Assembly (NCBI GenBank): GCA_050953505.1
Contig: JBMNMU010000001.1
Location: 868,001 to 932,000 of the forward strand
Length of the DNA: 64,000 bases
Direction: 5' to 3'
From: JBMNMU01 sp050953505
GTDB lineage: Bacteria > Bacillota > Clostridia > Peptostreptococcales > Anaerovoracaceae
The position numbers were made by a program, and so were the translations under genes. Below, in pieces: positions 9,922-18,871 of this stretch. How positions within the stretch are numbered: the stretch's first letter is position 1; each line of letters opens with the position of its first letter. The notes under the pieces are model-generated. The model worked only from the letters and a program-made list of their open reading frames with translations. It did no database searches and had not been told where the DNA came from.

Positions 9922-9978
9922 CGGTACACTCCATATGGAGTGTACCGTTAAAAAGTGTAAGAGAAATTATTCTTACAC
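9922..9978 (+). promoter_or_regulatory. Two consecutive hairpins in the dnaK-dnaJ spacer
   Basis: The first is a perfect 26-bp palindrome (9922-9947, arm CGGTACACTCCAT). The second is GTGTAAGA/TCTTACAC (9955-9962 and 9971-9978) with an 8-base loop. Neither has a proper U-tract, so they look more like an mRNA processing or stability element, or a partial attenuator that lowers dnaJ relative to dnaK, than a full terminator. Confidence 0.6.
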
Positions 9979-9999
9979 GCAGTTAGAGAGGGTAGATTA

Positions 10000-11151
10000 A
10001 TGGCAGACAAACGAGACTTTTATGAAGTCCTTGGATTAAAAAAGGGCGCCACAGAGGAGGAAATCAAAAAAGCTTACCGAAAGAAAGCGATGGAATTTCA
10101 TCCCGACCGGAACCCCGGAGACAAGGTGGCTGAAGAAAAATTTAAGGAAGTAAATGAAGCATATAGCATTCTTTCCGACCCTCAAAAGAAGGATAAGTAC
10201 GATAGATTTGGTCATGCAGGTGTAGATCCTAACGCAGGCTTTGGCGGGGGTGGTTTCGGTGGCGGTTTTGGCGGTGGCTTCGAAGATATCTTTGGCGATC
10301 TTTTCGGAGGCATGTTTGGTGGGGCATACAACCAAGCAGGTACAAGGCGCAGAACCGGACCAAGAAAAGGCAATGATTTGCAAAAACAAATCAATATTAC
10401 TTTTGAAGAAGCTGCCTTTGGAGCTAAAAAGAAAGTACAGATCAACAAGCATGTGGTCTGTGAAACCTGCGATGGCAGCGGTGCTGAGAAGGGTTCGGAT
10501 AAGGTAACCTGTCAAAAATGTCATGGAACGGGAGAATTACGAACCACTCAAAGAACACCTTTTGGTCAGTTTACCAATGTACAGCCATGCGATAACTGTG
10601 GCGGTAGTGGTGAAGTTATCGAAAACCCATGCAGCACCTGTAAAGGTTCCGGTACAGTTAGAAAAACAGTAACAATCGCTGTTGATATTCCAGCTGGAGT
10701 AGACAACGACTCTGTTATTTCCATAAAAGGACAAGGAGAACCGGGAATAAACGGTGGTCCACACGGAGACCTATATGTAGTGATTTCTGTGTCTCCACAT
10801 AAATTGTTTAAGAGAAAAGGCATAGACTTATGGCTAGAAATGCCTATTACCTTTAGTCAAGCGGCCTTGGGTGATAATATTACTGTTCCAACTCTAAAAG
10901 AGAAGGTCAGCTATAAGATACCGGCCGGAACACAGCCGGATACTGTGTTTAGATTAAAAGGCAAAGGGATTAAATCACTAAGATCCTCAAGGGTAGGGGA
11001 TTTATATGTGAAGGTAAACCTTGAGGTGCCCACAAAGCTTACTTCAGAACAGAAAAAGCTTATTGGAAAGCTGGGAGAATCCCTTACAACAGATGGTTAT
11101 TCCAAAAGGAAGAGCTTTGCGGAATCTCTAAAGGAGCATTTTAGTAAATGA
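10000..11151 (+). CDS. dnaJ: Co-chaperone DnaJ (Hsp40)
   Basis: A full type I DnaJ of 383 residues: J domain with HPD at 34-36, a glycine/phenylalanine-rich linker (about residues 72-110), four zinc-binding CxxCxGxG repeats (CETCDGSG, CQKCHGTG, CDNCGGSG, CSTCKGSG) at about 148-220, and the C-terminal substrate-binding domains. It stimulates the DnaK ATPase and delivers clients. It overlaps prmA by four bases. Confidence 0.98.
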   Translation: MADKRDFYEVLGLKKGATEEEIKKAYRKKAMEFHPDRNPGDKVAEEKFKEVNEAYSILSDPQKKDKYDRFGHAGVDPNAGFGGGGFGGGFGGGFEDIFGDLFGGMFGGAYNQAGTRRRTGPRKGNDLQKQINITFEEAAFGAKKKVQINKHVVCETCDGSGAEKGSDKVTCQKCHGTGELRTTQRTPFGQFTNVQPCDNCGGSGEVIENPCSTCKGSGTVRKTVTIAVDIPAGVDNDSVISIKGQGEPGINGGPHGDLYVVISVSPHKLFKRKGIDLWLEMPITFSQAALGDNITVPTLKEKVSYKIPAGTQPDTVFRLKGKGIKSLRSSRVGDLYVKVNLEVPTKLTSEQKKLIGKLGESLTTDGYSKRKSFAESLKEHFSK

Positions 11152-12134
11152 AATATTTTGAGGTTAAAATTTATACAACAAAAGAGGGAATAGACCCGCT
11201 AACCTGTATCCTAACGGATATAGGGATAGCGGGTTTTGTGATAGAAGATCCACAGGATTTTTCCGAACTATTGGAGAAGAAAAACTCCTATGATTGGGAT
11301 TATGTGGACGAAAGCTTGATGGATCTAGCTCATATAGAAACAAATATTACTTTTTATCTAGATGTAAACGAAGAAGGTAATAGTAAGCTTCAAGAGGTAA
11401 AGCGCCAAATAGAAAAGCTAAAAGAAAGAACCGTGCCTAGTAGCTCATTTAGTCCATTTGGAAAAGTAGATTTTGGAAGCTTAGTATTAGAAACTCAGCT
11501 CATTGCAGATGATGAGTGGAAGGATAAATGGAAGGAATATTTTAAGCCGGCCAAGGTTAGCGACAAAATCGTAATAAAACCTTCCTGGGAAAGTTATCAG
11601 AAACAGGAAGATGATGAGCTTGTTATAGAAATAGACCCAGGCATGGCCTTTGGAACGGGAACTCACCCAACGACTTCCTTGTGCATCAGGCTAATGGAAA
11701 AATATATGACACAAGAAGATATGATTCTTGATGTAGGCTGCGGTTCAGGAATTTTATCCATTGCAGCTGCTCTTTTGGGGGCAGGGAAGGTCCTTGGGAT
11801 TGAAATAGACCCTATTGCGGTAGCTGTATCCAAAGATAATGTTACCTTGAATGGACTAGACGATAAAATAGAAATTCAAGAAGGGGATCTAGTAAAAGGA
11901 CTAAATTTCAAGGCAGATGTCATCGTAGCTAATCTAATGGCAGATTTGGTAGTGATGTTATCAAAGGATGTAGCCAAGCACCTAAAACAAAAAGGGTTTT
12001 ATATTTCCTCGGGAATACTTATTGAAAAAAAAGAATGGGTTGCCCAGTCTTTGAGGGATTTGGGTTTTGAAATTATTGAGATAGCAGAAGAAGATGAGTG
12101 GTGTGCCATTGCGGCTACCTATGACAGGTTGTAA
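11148..12134 (+). CDS. prmA: Ribosomal protein L11 methyltransferase
   Basis: PrmA trimethylates ribosomal protein L11 using S-adenosylmethionine. The SAM site is DVGCGSGILSIAA near residue 195, preceded by the PrmA-specific GMAFGTGTHPTT block near 165; a NLMADL catalytic-loop segment lies near 262. The 328-residue length is slightly longer than average. It starts within the dnaJ stop (ATGA-type overlap) and is followed by rsmE, the standard order at the end of firmicute dnaK operons. Confidence 0.95.
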   Translation: MKYFEVKIYTTKEGIDPLTCILTDIGIAGFVIEDPQDFSELLEKKNSYDWDYVDESLMDLAHIETNITFYLDVNEEGNSKLQEVKRQIEKLKERTVPSSSFSPFGKVDFGSLVLETQLIADDEWKDKWKEYFKPAKVSDKIVIKPSWESYQKQEDDELVIEIDPGMAFGTGTHPTTSLCIRLMEKYMTQEDMILDVGCGSGILSIAAALLGAGKVLGIEIDPIAVAVSKDNVTLNGLDDKIEIQEGDLVKGLNFKADVIVANLMADLVVMLSKDVAKHLKQKGFYISSGILIEKKEWVAQSLRDLGFEIIEIAEEDEWCAIAATYDRL

Positions 12135-12144
12135 AGGAGTAAAT

Positions 12145-12882
12145 ATGAGCAGGTTTTTTGTGAATCCAGAAAATATTGCAGGAAGCAGCATATTTATAAC
12201 TGACAAAAATGATATTAAGCATATTAACAAGGTGCTCAGGTTAGATATAGGGGATCAGCTCAATGTTTCAGATTCTATGGAATTTGAATACAAAACGGAA
12301 ATTATATCTATTCATAGCGATGAAATTGAAGTAAAAATATTAGATAAGCAGAAATTTGCTCGGGAGCCAGAGCTGAAGGTCACACTTTTTCAAGGGGTTC
12401 CTAAACAAGGCAAAATGGAGCTCATTATTCAAAAAACAGTGGAGCTGGGAGTACATGCTGTTGTTCCTGTCTTTACAGCAAGAACCGTTGTTCAGGATAA
12501 AGGGAATTTTAGCAAAAAAATTCAGCGATGGCAGAGAATTTCAGATGAGGCTGTAAAGCAGTGTAAGCGTGGCATCGTTCCCGCAGTGGAGCCTAGCATG
12601 ACTTTTAAAGAAATGGTAGAGGAGCTGGCGGGTTTCCAGCTCGTACTTTTCCCATATGAAAATGAAGAAAAAGAGACGATAAAGGATTGCTTAAGAAACC
12701 TGACTATGAAGGTGGATAATGTGGCAGTAATTATCGGTCCTGAAGGAGGATTTTCAGATGAGGAAGCGGACTTACTAGTAGGGGCGGGTGCGAAATCTGT
12801 TACCCTAGGAAAGACCATATTGCGTACAGAAACTGCTGGATTGGCTGCTATAGCTATGATTATGTACGAGCTAGAGCTTTAA
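12145..12882 (+). CDS. rsmE: 16S rRNA (uracil-1498-N3)-methyltransferase RsmE
   Basis: RsmE is a SPOUT-class methyltransferase for U1498 of 16S rRNA. The 245-residue protein has a PUA-like N-terminal domain, and the knotted SAM site is visible as IIGPEGGFSDEEA and LGKTILRTETAG in the last 45 residues. The ATG at 12145 has AAGGAG five bases upstream and gives the usual MSRFFV start; a longer frame starting inside prmA is not needed. It ends the heat-shock operon and converges on the M23 peptidase gene. Confidence 0.95.
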   Translation: MSRFFVNPENIAGSSIFITDKNDIKHINKVLRLDIGDQLNVSDSMEFEYKTEIISIHSDEIEVKILDKQKFAREPELKVTLFQGVPKQGKMELIIQKTVELGVHAVVPVFTARTVVQDKGNFSKKIQRWQRISDEAVKQCKRGIVPAVEPSMTFKEMVEELAGFQLVLFPYENEEKETIKDCLRNLTMKVDNVAVIIGPEGGFSDEEADLLVGAGAKSVTLGKTILRTETAGLAAIAMIMYELEL

Positions 12883-12895
12883 ATCTTTGTACGGC

Positions 12896-14047
12896 TCATT
12901 TTCCTCTACTATCGATGATGTGTAGATCTAATGCTTCAGCTTTACCATCATCCTCCTTTTGGAAGTAGCTAGGTTCTGAGAACTCATACTTCCTAAAATA
13001 TTCTTTACTCTCCTCATCTTTATATACTACGGATTTATTTTTACTAAGTAGTTTTGTAATGTCATAAAGATCGATCCAAATCTGGTTAGGGCTATCCTTT
13101 AGGCTTTCATCAAAGATTAGCTGCATGCCGTAATGTAGGTGAGGAGTGTCAATATTATTTACATTTTCTTTTACGCTATATCCGGTTCTTCCAGAATACC
13201 CAATGACATCTCCGGCTTTTACTGCTTTTCCAATATATAAGTTGGCGGCATAGGGATGATCCTTTCTGAGATGAGCATAGTAGTAATAGCGTAGCTTATC
13301 ATAGCTTCTGATACCAATGCGCCAGCCACCATACTGGTTCCAACCCATGGCCTCTACAATACCGCTTTCCACGGCAATGATAGGAGCCCCTGTGGAAACC
13401 ATCAAATCATGACCAAAGTGCTTCCTCCTATATCCATAGCTTCTTCCGGCACCAAAATCATCGTAATGGTTATACCAATAACCGGCAGCTATAGGGGAAA
13501 AGGCCTTTAAACCATATTTTGTCTGCCAAATGACTACGCTGTCAGGATCTTCTATGTCGGGATCCTTCTCAACTGGAACCTGAATCTTAAATTCTCCTAA
13601 AAAGCCGGCTAATACGGCGGAATATGCCTTCTGATAGTAATCAAAGCTTTTCATATCCTTTGTAAGATCTTCTATACTTTCTCCCTGCTTTAACTTTTCG
13701 ATAAGGTTATCCATATCCTTTGCCTTATAGTGTTTGAAATTCCCGCCATATTTGACCCCCAAATAGGCCAAAATGTCAATCCAATTTAGGTGTATCTCAT
13801 CTTGATAGCTTTCGATATCTGCATACATGGCCTTTTCTAGTGCTTTGTAAGGCACATTAAAATCTACCCATTTTATAACTTGGCTATCATTTGACTGTAA
13901 GGAAGAAAAATACTGACTTACAGGGAGCGAATTTACTTGGAGAAGCACAAGGATGATGACATATATAAAAAAACCTATAAGAAGAAGCTTTATAAGCTTA
14001 AAAAATCCAGGCTTCCTATAGTATGATTTTCTAAATAACCTGCTCAA
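12896..14047 (-). CDS. Membrane-anchored M23 (LytM/lysostaphin-type) peptidase
   Basis: A 383-residue protein with one N-terminal transmembrane helix (about 16-38), a roughly 150-residue outer region, and a C-terminal M23 zinc endopeptidase domain. Zinc ligands are visible as H210/D214 in HFGHD and H303/H305 in HLHYG, so the enzyme looks active rather than degenerate. Members of this group cut peptidoglycan cross-bridges; in spore-formers some act at engulfment, but no specific partner is visible here. It is transcribed opposite to both neighbours. Confidence 0.85.
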   Translation of the reverse strand: MSRLFRKSYYRKPGFFKLIKLLLIGFFIYVIILVLLQVNSLPVSQYFSSLQSNDSQVIKWVDFNVPYKALEKAMYADIESYQDEIHLNWIDILAYLGVKYGGNFKHYKAKDMDNLIEKLKQGESIEDLTKDMKSFDYYQKAYSAVLAGFLGEFKIQVPVEKDPDIEDPDSVVIWQTKYGLKAFSPIAAGYWYNHYDDFGAGRSYGYRRKHFGHDLMVSTGAPIIAVESGIVEAMGWNQYGGWRIGIRSYDKLRYYYYAHLRKDHPYAANLYIGKAVKAGDVIGYSGRTGYSVKENVNNIDTPHLHYGMQLIFDESLKDSPNQIWIDLYDITKLLSKNKSVVYKDEESKEYFRKYEFSEPSYFQKEDDGKAEALDLHIIDSRGK

Positions 14048-14242
14048 GAAATAAACCTCCTAAATCATAAGTTCTATAATTCAAGTTTCAATAATTTAGA
14101 TTTGGCAATAAATAATTTATTAGATTTTGTCATAAAACTATGTATACTTTACAAGTATATGTAATAGTACAAACTGTTCAGAACGCTGATTTTTAATCCC
14201 AAGGGAATGCCAAGGAGGATAATTTTTATCCTGTCATTTTTA

Positions 14243-14270
14243 TTTACATTCTGATTAAATGTGATAAGAT
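14243..14270 (+). promoter_or_regulatory. Promoter candidate for mtaB
   Basis: TTTACA (14243-14248) and TAAGAT (14265-14270) are 16 bases apart, with TG one base before the -10 (extended -10). A transcript starting near 14277 would leave no room for a ribosome site before the ATG at 14283, which favours the GTG start at 14322. A short hairpin, AGGATAA/TTATCCT, lies just upstream. Confidence 0.45.
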
Positions 14271-14321
14271 AAACCAATATGAATGATTGAAGAAAAAAAA
14301 GAAGAAAGGAATCAAACATAC

Positions 14322-15656
14322 GTGAAAATTTCATTTCATACTCTTGGATGCAAGGTGAACCAATATGAAACCCAGGCACTCAAGGAGAAGTTTATTAATA
14401 GAGGATATGAAATCGTCGGTGAAGGGGAATTCGCCGATATTTATGTAATCAATACCTGCACAGTAACGGGCTTGTCGGATAGAAAGTCTAGGCAATATAT
14501 TCGAAGGGTAAAAAAGATTAATCCGGATAGTATTACAGCTGTTATTGGATGCTATGCACAAGTAAGCCCTGATGAAGCCAAGAATATTGAGGGTGTAAAC
14601 ATTGTTGCCGGTACCAATGAAAAGAATAACTTACCTGACTATATCGACGAATATTTAAAGAACAAAAACCAGGCCCTTCACATAAAGCCTTACGAGGAGC
14701 TGAAGGACTATGAGGACACTGGGGTGATTACGGCCATGGACTCAAGAACCCGGGCCTATATAAAGGTACAAGAAGGATGTAATAAATTTTGCTCCTACTG
14801 TATTATCCCTTACGCGAGAGGAAAGGTCAGGAGTCGTGCTGTAGAAGATGTGATAAAAGAGGCGCAGAGCCTCATTGATATGGGTTATAAGGAGCTTGTG
14901 CTTACTGGAATCAATACAGCTTTGTATGGAACAGAGCCGGGTTTTGGTCAGTATAAAAAAGAAGAGTCCGAAGAACAGGTTTACGGTATAGAGGTTATAG
15001 TAAACGCACTAAACCGATTGCCTGGAGACTTTAGAATTCGTCTTGGATCCTTAGAACCCAATGTTATTAATGCAGATTATGCAAAAAGGTTATTAAAATA
15101 CGAAAAATTATGCCCTCATATGCATCTATCCTTACAAAGCGGAAGCGATAGGATATTAAAACAAATGAATCGAAATTATACTGCAGCAGATTATTTAGAG
15201 CTGGTCCATGTATTGAAAAGCCACGATAAGGGCTACGGGCTTACAACAGATATTATAGTTGGCTTTCCTGGAGAGACAGAAGAAGATTTTAATGACAGCA
15301 TAAATCTAGTTAGGCAGGCTAAATTAAGTAAGGTCCATGTATTCAAATACTCTAAGAGAGAAGGAACAAAAGCAGCGGAAATGAAAGGGCATATTGCACC
15401 AGAGGTTAAGGCCAGACGAAGTGCAAAGCTGATGGAAGTTGCTACTGAAGTGGGCAGACAGTTTATACGCGATGATTTAGGCAGCTTGCGTAGGGTATTA
15501 TTTGAGGAATACGATGAAGAAAAAGGACTTCTTGTGGGTCTAACAGAAAACTATATAAAGGTATATTACGAAGGGCCTAAGGATTTATGTAATAATTTTT
15601 TAAAGCTAAGGTTAGTTGAGCCCTATAAAGATGGGGTACTTGCAGAAAATATATGA
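14322..15656 (+). CDS. mtaB: tRNA N6-threonylcarbamoyladenosine methylthiotransferase MtaB
   Basis: MtaB adds the 2-methylthio group to t6A37 of tRNA. It is a two-cluster radical SAM enzyme. The N-terminal methylthiotransferase cysteines are C10, C46 and C77, and the radical SAM cluster is C153-x3-C157-x2-C160 (CNKFCSYC); a TRAM-like C-terminal segment follows. The GTG at 14322 gives VKISFHTLGCKVNQYET, matching the family N-terminus, and AAAGGA lies upstream. An in-frame ATG at 14283 is possible but has no ribosome site. Clostridia commonly place it after rsmE; here an M23 gene intervenes. Confidence 0.93.
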   Translation: MKISFHTLGCKVNQYETQALKEKFINRGYEIVGEGEFADIYVINTCTVTGLSDRKSRQYIRRVKKINPDSITAVIGCYAQVSPDEAKNIEGVNIVAGTNEKNNLPDYIDEYLKNKNQALHIKPYEELKDYEDTGVITAMDSRTRAYIKVQEGCNKFCSYCIIPYARGKVRSRAVEDVIKEAQSLIDMGYKELVLTGINTALYGTEPGFGQYKKEESEEQVYGIEVIVNALNRLPGDFRIRLGSLEPNVINADYAKRLLKYEKLCPHMHLSLQSGSDRILKQMNRNYTAADYLELVHVLKSHDKGYGLTTDIIVGFPGETEEDFNDSINLVRQAKLSKVHVFKYSKREGTKAAEMKGHIAPEVKARRSAKLMEVATEVGRQFIRDDLGSLRRVLFEEYDEEKGLLVGLTENYIKVYYEGPKDLCNNFLKLRLVEPYKDGVLAENI

Positions 15657-15758
15657 TTTTGGTGTATTCTGCCTAATGGGACTCTGAAGGTTTCTCAGCT
15701 TTTACGATAATTTTGACTTTTCCATAGGCGAAAGAAGTTTTATGGGGGACATTGAATT

Positions 15759-16346
15759 ATGAAAAAGAAAATACTCTTAGTGTTGTTATTGATAACGATG
15801 ATATTTGTGGTAACTAGCTGTGGCTCGCAAAATTCTCCCGCTCAAGAAGAGGGAAATAACCAAAAGGTGGAAAGCAGTCAAAGAGATGCAGACCGTGATG
15901 CCATTGACTTTACCAACTTTGATACTATGGATATTTACGGTCAGGAAGTAAATCAAGAAATCTTTCAGGATTATCAGCTTACCATGGTCAATGTATGGGG
16001 GACCTTTTGTGGCCCATGTATTGATGAAATGCCCGACTTAGGTGAAATTCAGCGAGAATATCAGGATAAAGGCGTCAATATTGTTGGAATTGTTGTGGAT
16101 GTTCAAGGACAGGATTTAAGTGTTGTAGAGGAACAGCTGGAAAAAGCTAAAAAAATAGCAGAGCTGACAGAAGCAGATTATCTCCATCTTTTGTTGTCAG
16201 AGGAGCTCATCCGTGCTAGAATTGGAGAAATCGCTTCTATCCCCACCACATTTTTCGTTGATAACAAAGGAAATTTCGTAGGAAAGACCTATGTAGGTGC
16301 AAGAAATAAGCAGGATTGGATTGATATCATTGAAGAAAACCTTTAA
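15759..16346 (+). CDS. TlpA/ResA-like thioredoxin-fold lipoprotein
   Basis: A 195-residue lipoprotein: hydrophobic signal peptide with a lipobox ending at C21 (VTSC), a polar linker, then a thioredoxin fold with the redox pair C84/C87 in WGTFCGPC and the cis-proline segment SIPTTFFVD. It should sit on the outer face of the membrane and reduce or oxidise extracytoplasmic thiols. The next two genes (a tiny CxxC membrane protein and a polyferredoxin-type membrane protein) are recurrent partners of such lipoproteins in Clostridia, so the three probably form one electron-transfer unit. Confidence 0.88.
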   Translation: MKKKILLVLLLITMIFVVTSCGSQNSPAQEEGNNQKVESSQRDADRDAIDFTNFDTMDIYGQEVNQEIFQDYQLTMVNVWGTFCGPCIDEMPDLGEIQREYQDKGVNIVGIVVDVQGQDLSVVEEQLEKAKKIAELTEADYLHLLLSEELIRARIGEIASIPTTFFVDNKGNFVGKTYVGARNKQDWIDIIEENL

Positions 16347-16491
16347 TACCCAACATCATAGGATTCTTTTACCGGGAACCCTGATATTCGCCGGACTGCT
16401 GTTTGTAGCCTTAGGAATTTATCAGGGGGAGGTTGGTATTGTCTTAAGGAAAGCAATTCACATATGTTTGGAGTGTATTGGCATTGGATAA
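16330..16491 (+). CDS. Small CxxC membrane protein, CD1871A family
   Basis: This frame encodes about 53 residues with one hydrophobic helix and the C-terminal signature GIYQGEVGIVLRKAIHICLECIGIG, whose CLEC motif and closing GIG I recognise from the CD1871A-type family. It lies between a TlpA-like lipoprotein and a 4Fe-4S membrane protein, the usual context. The start is uncertain: TTG at 16330 or 16321, both inside the end of the preceding gene, and no strong ribosome site is visible. Function unknown; the paired cysteines suggest thiol redox. Confidence 0.7.
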   Translation: MKKTFNTQHHRILLPGTLIFAGLLFVALGIYQGEVGIVLRKAIHICLECIGIG

Positions 16492-17359
16492 AAAAATAGG
16501 ACCTCCTAGATACAGCCGAAGACTATTGGCACAGCTGGCATTTTTTATTACCACAAATAGCTATTTTAAAGGTTTTGCAAAAGGAACTATCTTTAGAGGC
16601 CAAGTAAAGGCCCTATGCCTCCCCGGCTTGAATTGTTATTCTTGTCCAGGGGCTTTAGGTTCTTGCCCTATGGGGGCAATGCAAGGGGTGCTCGCAGAAA
16701 AGGATCTAAGGTTCCCCTTTTATGTAACGGGATTTCTCCTTGTGGTAGGAGCCGTTTTTGGCAGATTTGTATGTGGATGGCTTTGTCCTTTTGGGCTCTT
16801 TCAAGATGTATTACATAAAATTCCCTTTAAGGGCAAGATAACGAAGGTAAAAGGGGATAAGTATCTAAAGTATTTAAAGTATTTCATTCTTATCGTGTTT
16901 GTCATCCTTTTGCCTATGCTTGTTCTTGATCTTTTAGGTCAAGGCACCCCATGGTTTTGCAAGTGGATTTGTCCCTCAGGGACTTTAATGGCTGGATGGC
17001 CTCTTGCAATTTTAAATGAAGGTATCAGGGGGGCTATAGGATGGCTATTTGCTTGGAAGAGCTTTATATTGATAGCTGTCATTATTCTTTCAGTAATCAT
17101 ATATAGGCCTTTTTGCAGATATGGTTGCCCCTTAGGAGCTATTTACGGTCTTTTTAATCCGGTAGCTATTTATGGTTATCAAATTGAAGAAAATAAATGT
17201 ACAGATTGTGGCCGGTGTCAAAAGTCCTGTAAACTGGATATTCCAGTAAAGGACACCCCAAACAGTTTAGATTGTATCCGTTGCGGAAATTGTAAAAAAG
17301 CATGTCCGGAAAAAGCCATCATCAATAAGTCTTATCGTAATAGGATTCAAGGTCATTAA
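16478..17359 (+). CDS. NapH/NosR-like membrane 4Fe-4S binding protein
   Basis: A 293-residue polytopic membrane protein with about five hydrophobic segments. It has three Cys-rich membrane motifs (CLPGLNCYSCPGALGSCPMG near residues 47-66, CGWLCPFG, CRYGCPLG) and two C-terminal ferredoxin clusters (CTDCGRCQKSC and CIRCGNCKKACP). This pattern is that of NapH/NosR-type quinol or thiol electron carriers. It starts with TTG, overlapping the previous small gene, with GGAG just upstream. It probably passes electrons to or from the lipoprotein encoded two genes earlier. Confidence 0.85.
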   Translation: MALDKKIGPPRYSRRLLAQLAFFITTNSYFKGFAKGTIFRGQVKALCLPGLNCYSCPGALGSCPMGAMQGVLAEKDLRFPFYVTGFLLVVGAVFGRFVCGWLCPFGLFQDVLHKIPFKGKITKVKGDKYLKYLKYFILIVFVILLPMLVLDLLGQGTPWFCKWICPSGTLMAGWPLAILNEGIRGAIGWLFAWKSFILIAVIILSVIIYRPFCRYGCPLGAIYGLFNPVAIYGYQIEENKCTDCGRCQKSCKLDIPVKDTPNSLDCIRCGNCKKACPEKAIINKSYRNRIQGH

Positions 17360-17482
17360 TTACTATGAGCAGATAAATGAAAATAGTATACAGATAGAAT
17401 AAGTATTACTCTTTTATAAAGATGGGCTATAATGATAGTGCAAGTTAAATATGCTAATAGATTAAAATAAGGAGTGTGGAAT

Positions 17483-17824
17483 ATGTCAGATTGTATTTTT
17501 TGTAAAATTATTAATAAGGAGATTCCTTCTAAAACAGTCTATGAAGATGATCAAATAATGGCATTCCATGACCTACAGCCTCAAGCTCCTGTCCATGTGC
17601 TAGTAATTCCTAAAAAGCATATAGCTTCCATGGACCATGTGGCTACTGATGACGCTGAAGTCATGGGATATATGATGGCTAAGATAAAGGATATTGCTGC
17701 AGATCTTGGGCTAAGCAATGGATATAGGATAGTAGTGAACTGTGGCGAGGATGGGTTACAGACAGTAGGTCATTTACATTTACATCTCCTAGGAAAGAGA
17801 AAGATGACCTGGCCTCCCGGTTGA
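17483..17824 (+). CDS. HIT family nucleotide-binding protein (HinT-like)
   Basis: HIT proteins hydrolyse or transfer nucleoside phosphoramidates. The 113-residue protein begins MSDCIFCKI and ends with the catalytic HLHLHLLGKRKMTWPPG region, giving the HxHxH triad and C-terminal tryptophan typical of HinT. AAGGAG lies about ten bases before the ATG at 17483; an in-frame GTG three codons upstream is less likely. It precedes rpsU, as in other Clostridia. Confidence 0.95.
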   Translation: MSDCIFCKIINKEIPSKTVYEDDQIMAFHDLQPQAPVHVLVIPKKHIASMDHVATDDAEVMGYMMAKIKDIAADLGLSNGYRIVVNCGEDGLQTVGHLHLHLLGKRKMTWPPG

Positions 17825-17886
17825 TTGACCTGTTGATATTCCATAGGTATTTAGAATCAGATTACACAAATATGTAAAAAAATCTC

Positions 17887-17915
17887 TTGATTAATAGGAC
17901 AAAAGAAAGTATACT
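17887..17915 (+). promoter_or_regulatory. SigA-type promoter of rpsU-yqeY
   Basis: TTGATT (17887-17892) and TATACT (17910-17915) with a 17-base spacer, about 80 bases before rpsU. Confidence 0.65.
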
Positions 17916-17993
17916 ATGTATTGGTATAGGTGACGATCCGTTTGACAGGCACAAAGTGATGAAAACAGGACATGGAGGGAGGGGAATGAATAC

Positions 17994-18173
17994 ATGGCAC
18001 AAGTAGTTGTAAGAGAAAATGAAAGTTTGGAAAGTGCGCTAAAAAGATTTAAGCGTTCTTGCGCAAGAGATGGAGTAATGTCAGAGCTACGAAAAAGAGA
18101 ACATTATGAAAAGCCTAGCGTAAAGAGAAAGAAAAAATCTGAAGCGGCTAGAAAAAAGGCAAAGAAATACTAA
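17994..18173 (+). CDS. rpsU: 30S ribosomal protein S21
   Basis: A 59-residue, very basic protein starting MAQVVVRENESLESALKRFKR and ending in a lysine/arginine-rich tail (KRKKKSEAARKKAKKY), which is S21. It is below the usual length cut-off but unambiguous. A purine-rich GGAGGGAGGGGA site lies about ten bases before the ATG. The stop is 16 bases before yqeY, and the pair probably shares the promoter at 17887. Confidence 0.97.
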   Translation: MAQVVVRENESLESALKRFKRSCARDGVMSELRKREHYEKPSVKRKKKSEAARKKAKKY

Positions 18174-18189
18174 AAGAGGTGTTTAACCT

Positions 18190-18633
18190 ATGTCTTTAAA
18201 AGACAAATTACAAAACGATTTCAAGGAAGCTCTGAAAGCAAAAGATGAAATCAGAAAAAATACTGTAAACTTAGCTCGTGCAGCGATTAAGCAGTATGAA
18301 GTAGATCACAAAGTAGAACTGGATGATGAAGGTATTATTGATATCTTGAGCAAACAGTTGAAAATGAGGAAAGATGCCCTCTCTGATTTTGAACAAGCAG
18401 GAAGAACGGACCTGATAGAAACCTATAACCGTGAAATAGAAATATTAATGGCGTATCTGCCGAAACAACTCACTGATGAAGAAATTACTGCCATCGTTAA
18501 AGCCACTGCCCAGCAGCTTGGAATAGAGGGTGGCAAGCAGAATATGGGCAAGCTTATGGGAGCTGTGATGCCTAAAGTCAAAGGTGTTGCAGACGGCGGG
18601 GCTGTCAAAAGGATAGTCGAAAGTATACTTTAA
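18190..18633 (+). CDS. yqeY: GatB/YqeY domain protein
   Basis: A 147-residue helical protein of the YqeY family, related to the tail domain of the amidotransferase subunit GatB. It begins SLKDKLQNDFKEALKAKDEIRKNT and carries the conserved IEILMAYLPKQLTDEEI and MGKLMGAVMPKVKGVADG blocks. The exact role is unproven; tRNA binding is inferred from the domain. It follows rpsU in one transcription unit that ends at the terminator at 18657. Confidence 0.93.
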   Translation: MSLKDKLQNDFKEALKAKDEIRKNTVNLARAAIKQYEVDHKVELDDEGIIDILSKQLKMRKDALSDFEQAGRTDLIETYNREIEILMAYLPKQLTDEEITAIVKATAQQLGIEGGKQNMGKLMGAVMPKVKGVADGGAVKRIVESIL

Positions 18634-18656
18634 ACGTCTTTAATGTAAAATTAGCA

Positions 18657-18689
18657 AATAACCTGGTATAACAACCAGGTTATTTTTTT
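18657..18689 (+). terminator. Rho-independent terminator after yqeY
   Basis: AATAACCTGGT (18657-18667) pairs with ACCAGGTTATT (18674-18684), six-base loop, then a run of T. Confidence 0.92.
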
Positions 18690-18871
18690 ATGATTCCCTC
18701 ATTTTGAGAAAAGATCAACTAATACTACAATATAGCAAAAGTCATATAATTAGTTTGCCTATTGCAACATCATTAAATTAGGTGCAATTTTGCTCAGTCA
18801 TGTTATTTGGAATTTTTCACCTACGCCCCACATAAAATGATAAAAATAACACTGTGCTTATGGAGGTGGCT

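Noticed and set aside
10036..10823. Long antisense frames across dnaJ
   Set aside because: They mirror the glycine-rich and zinc-finger coding of dnaJ and have no start signals.
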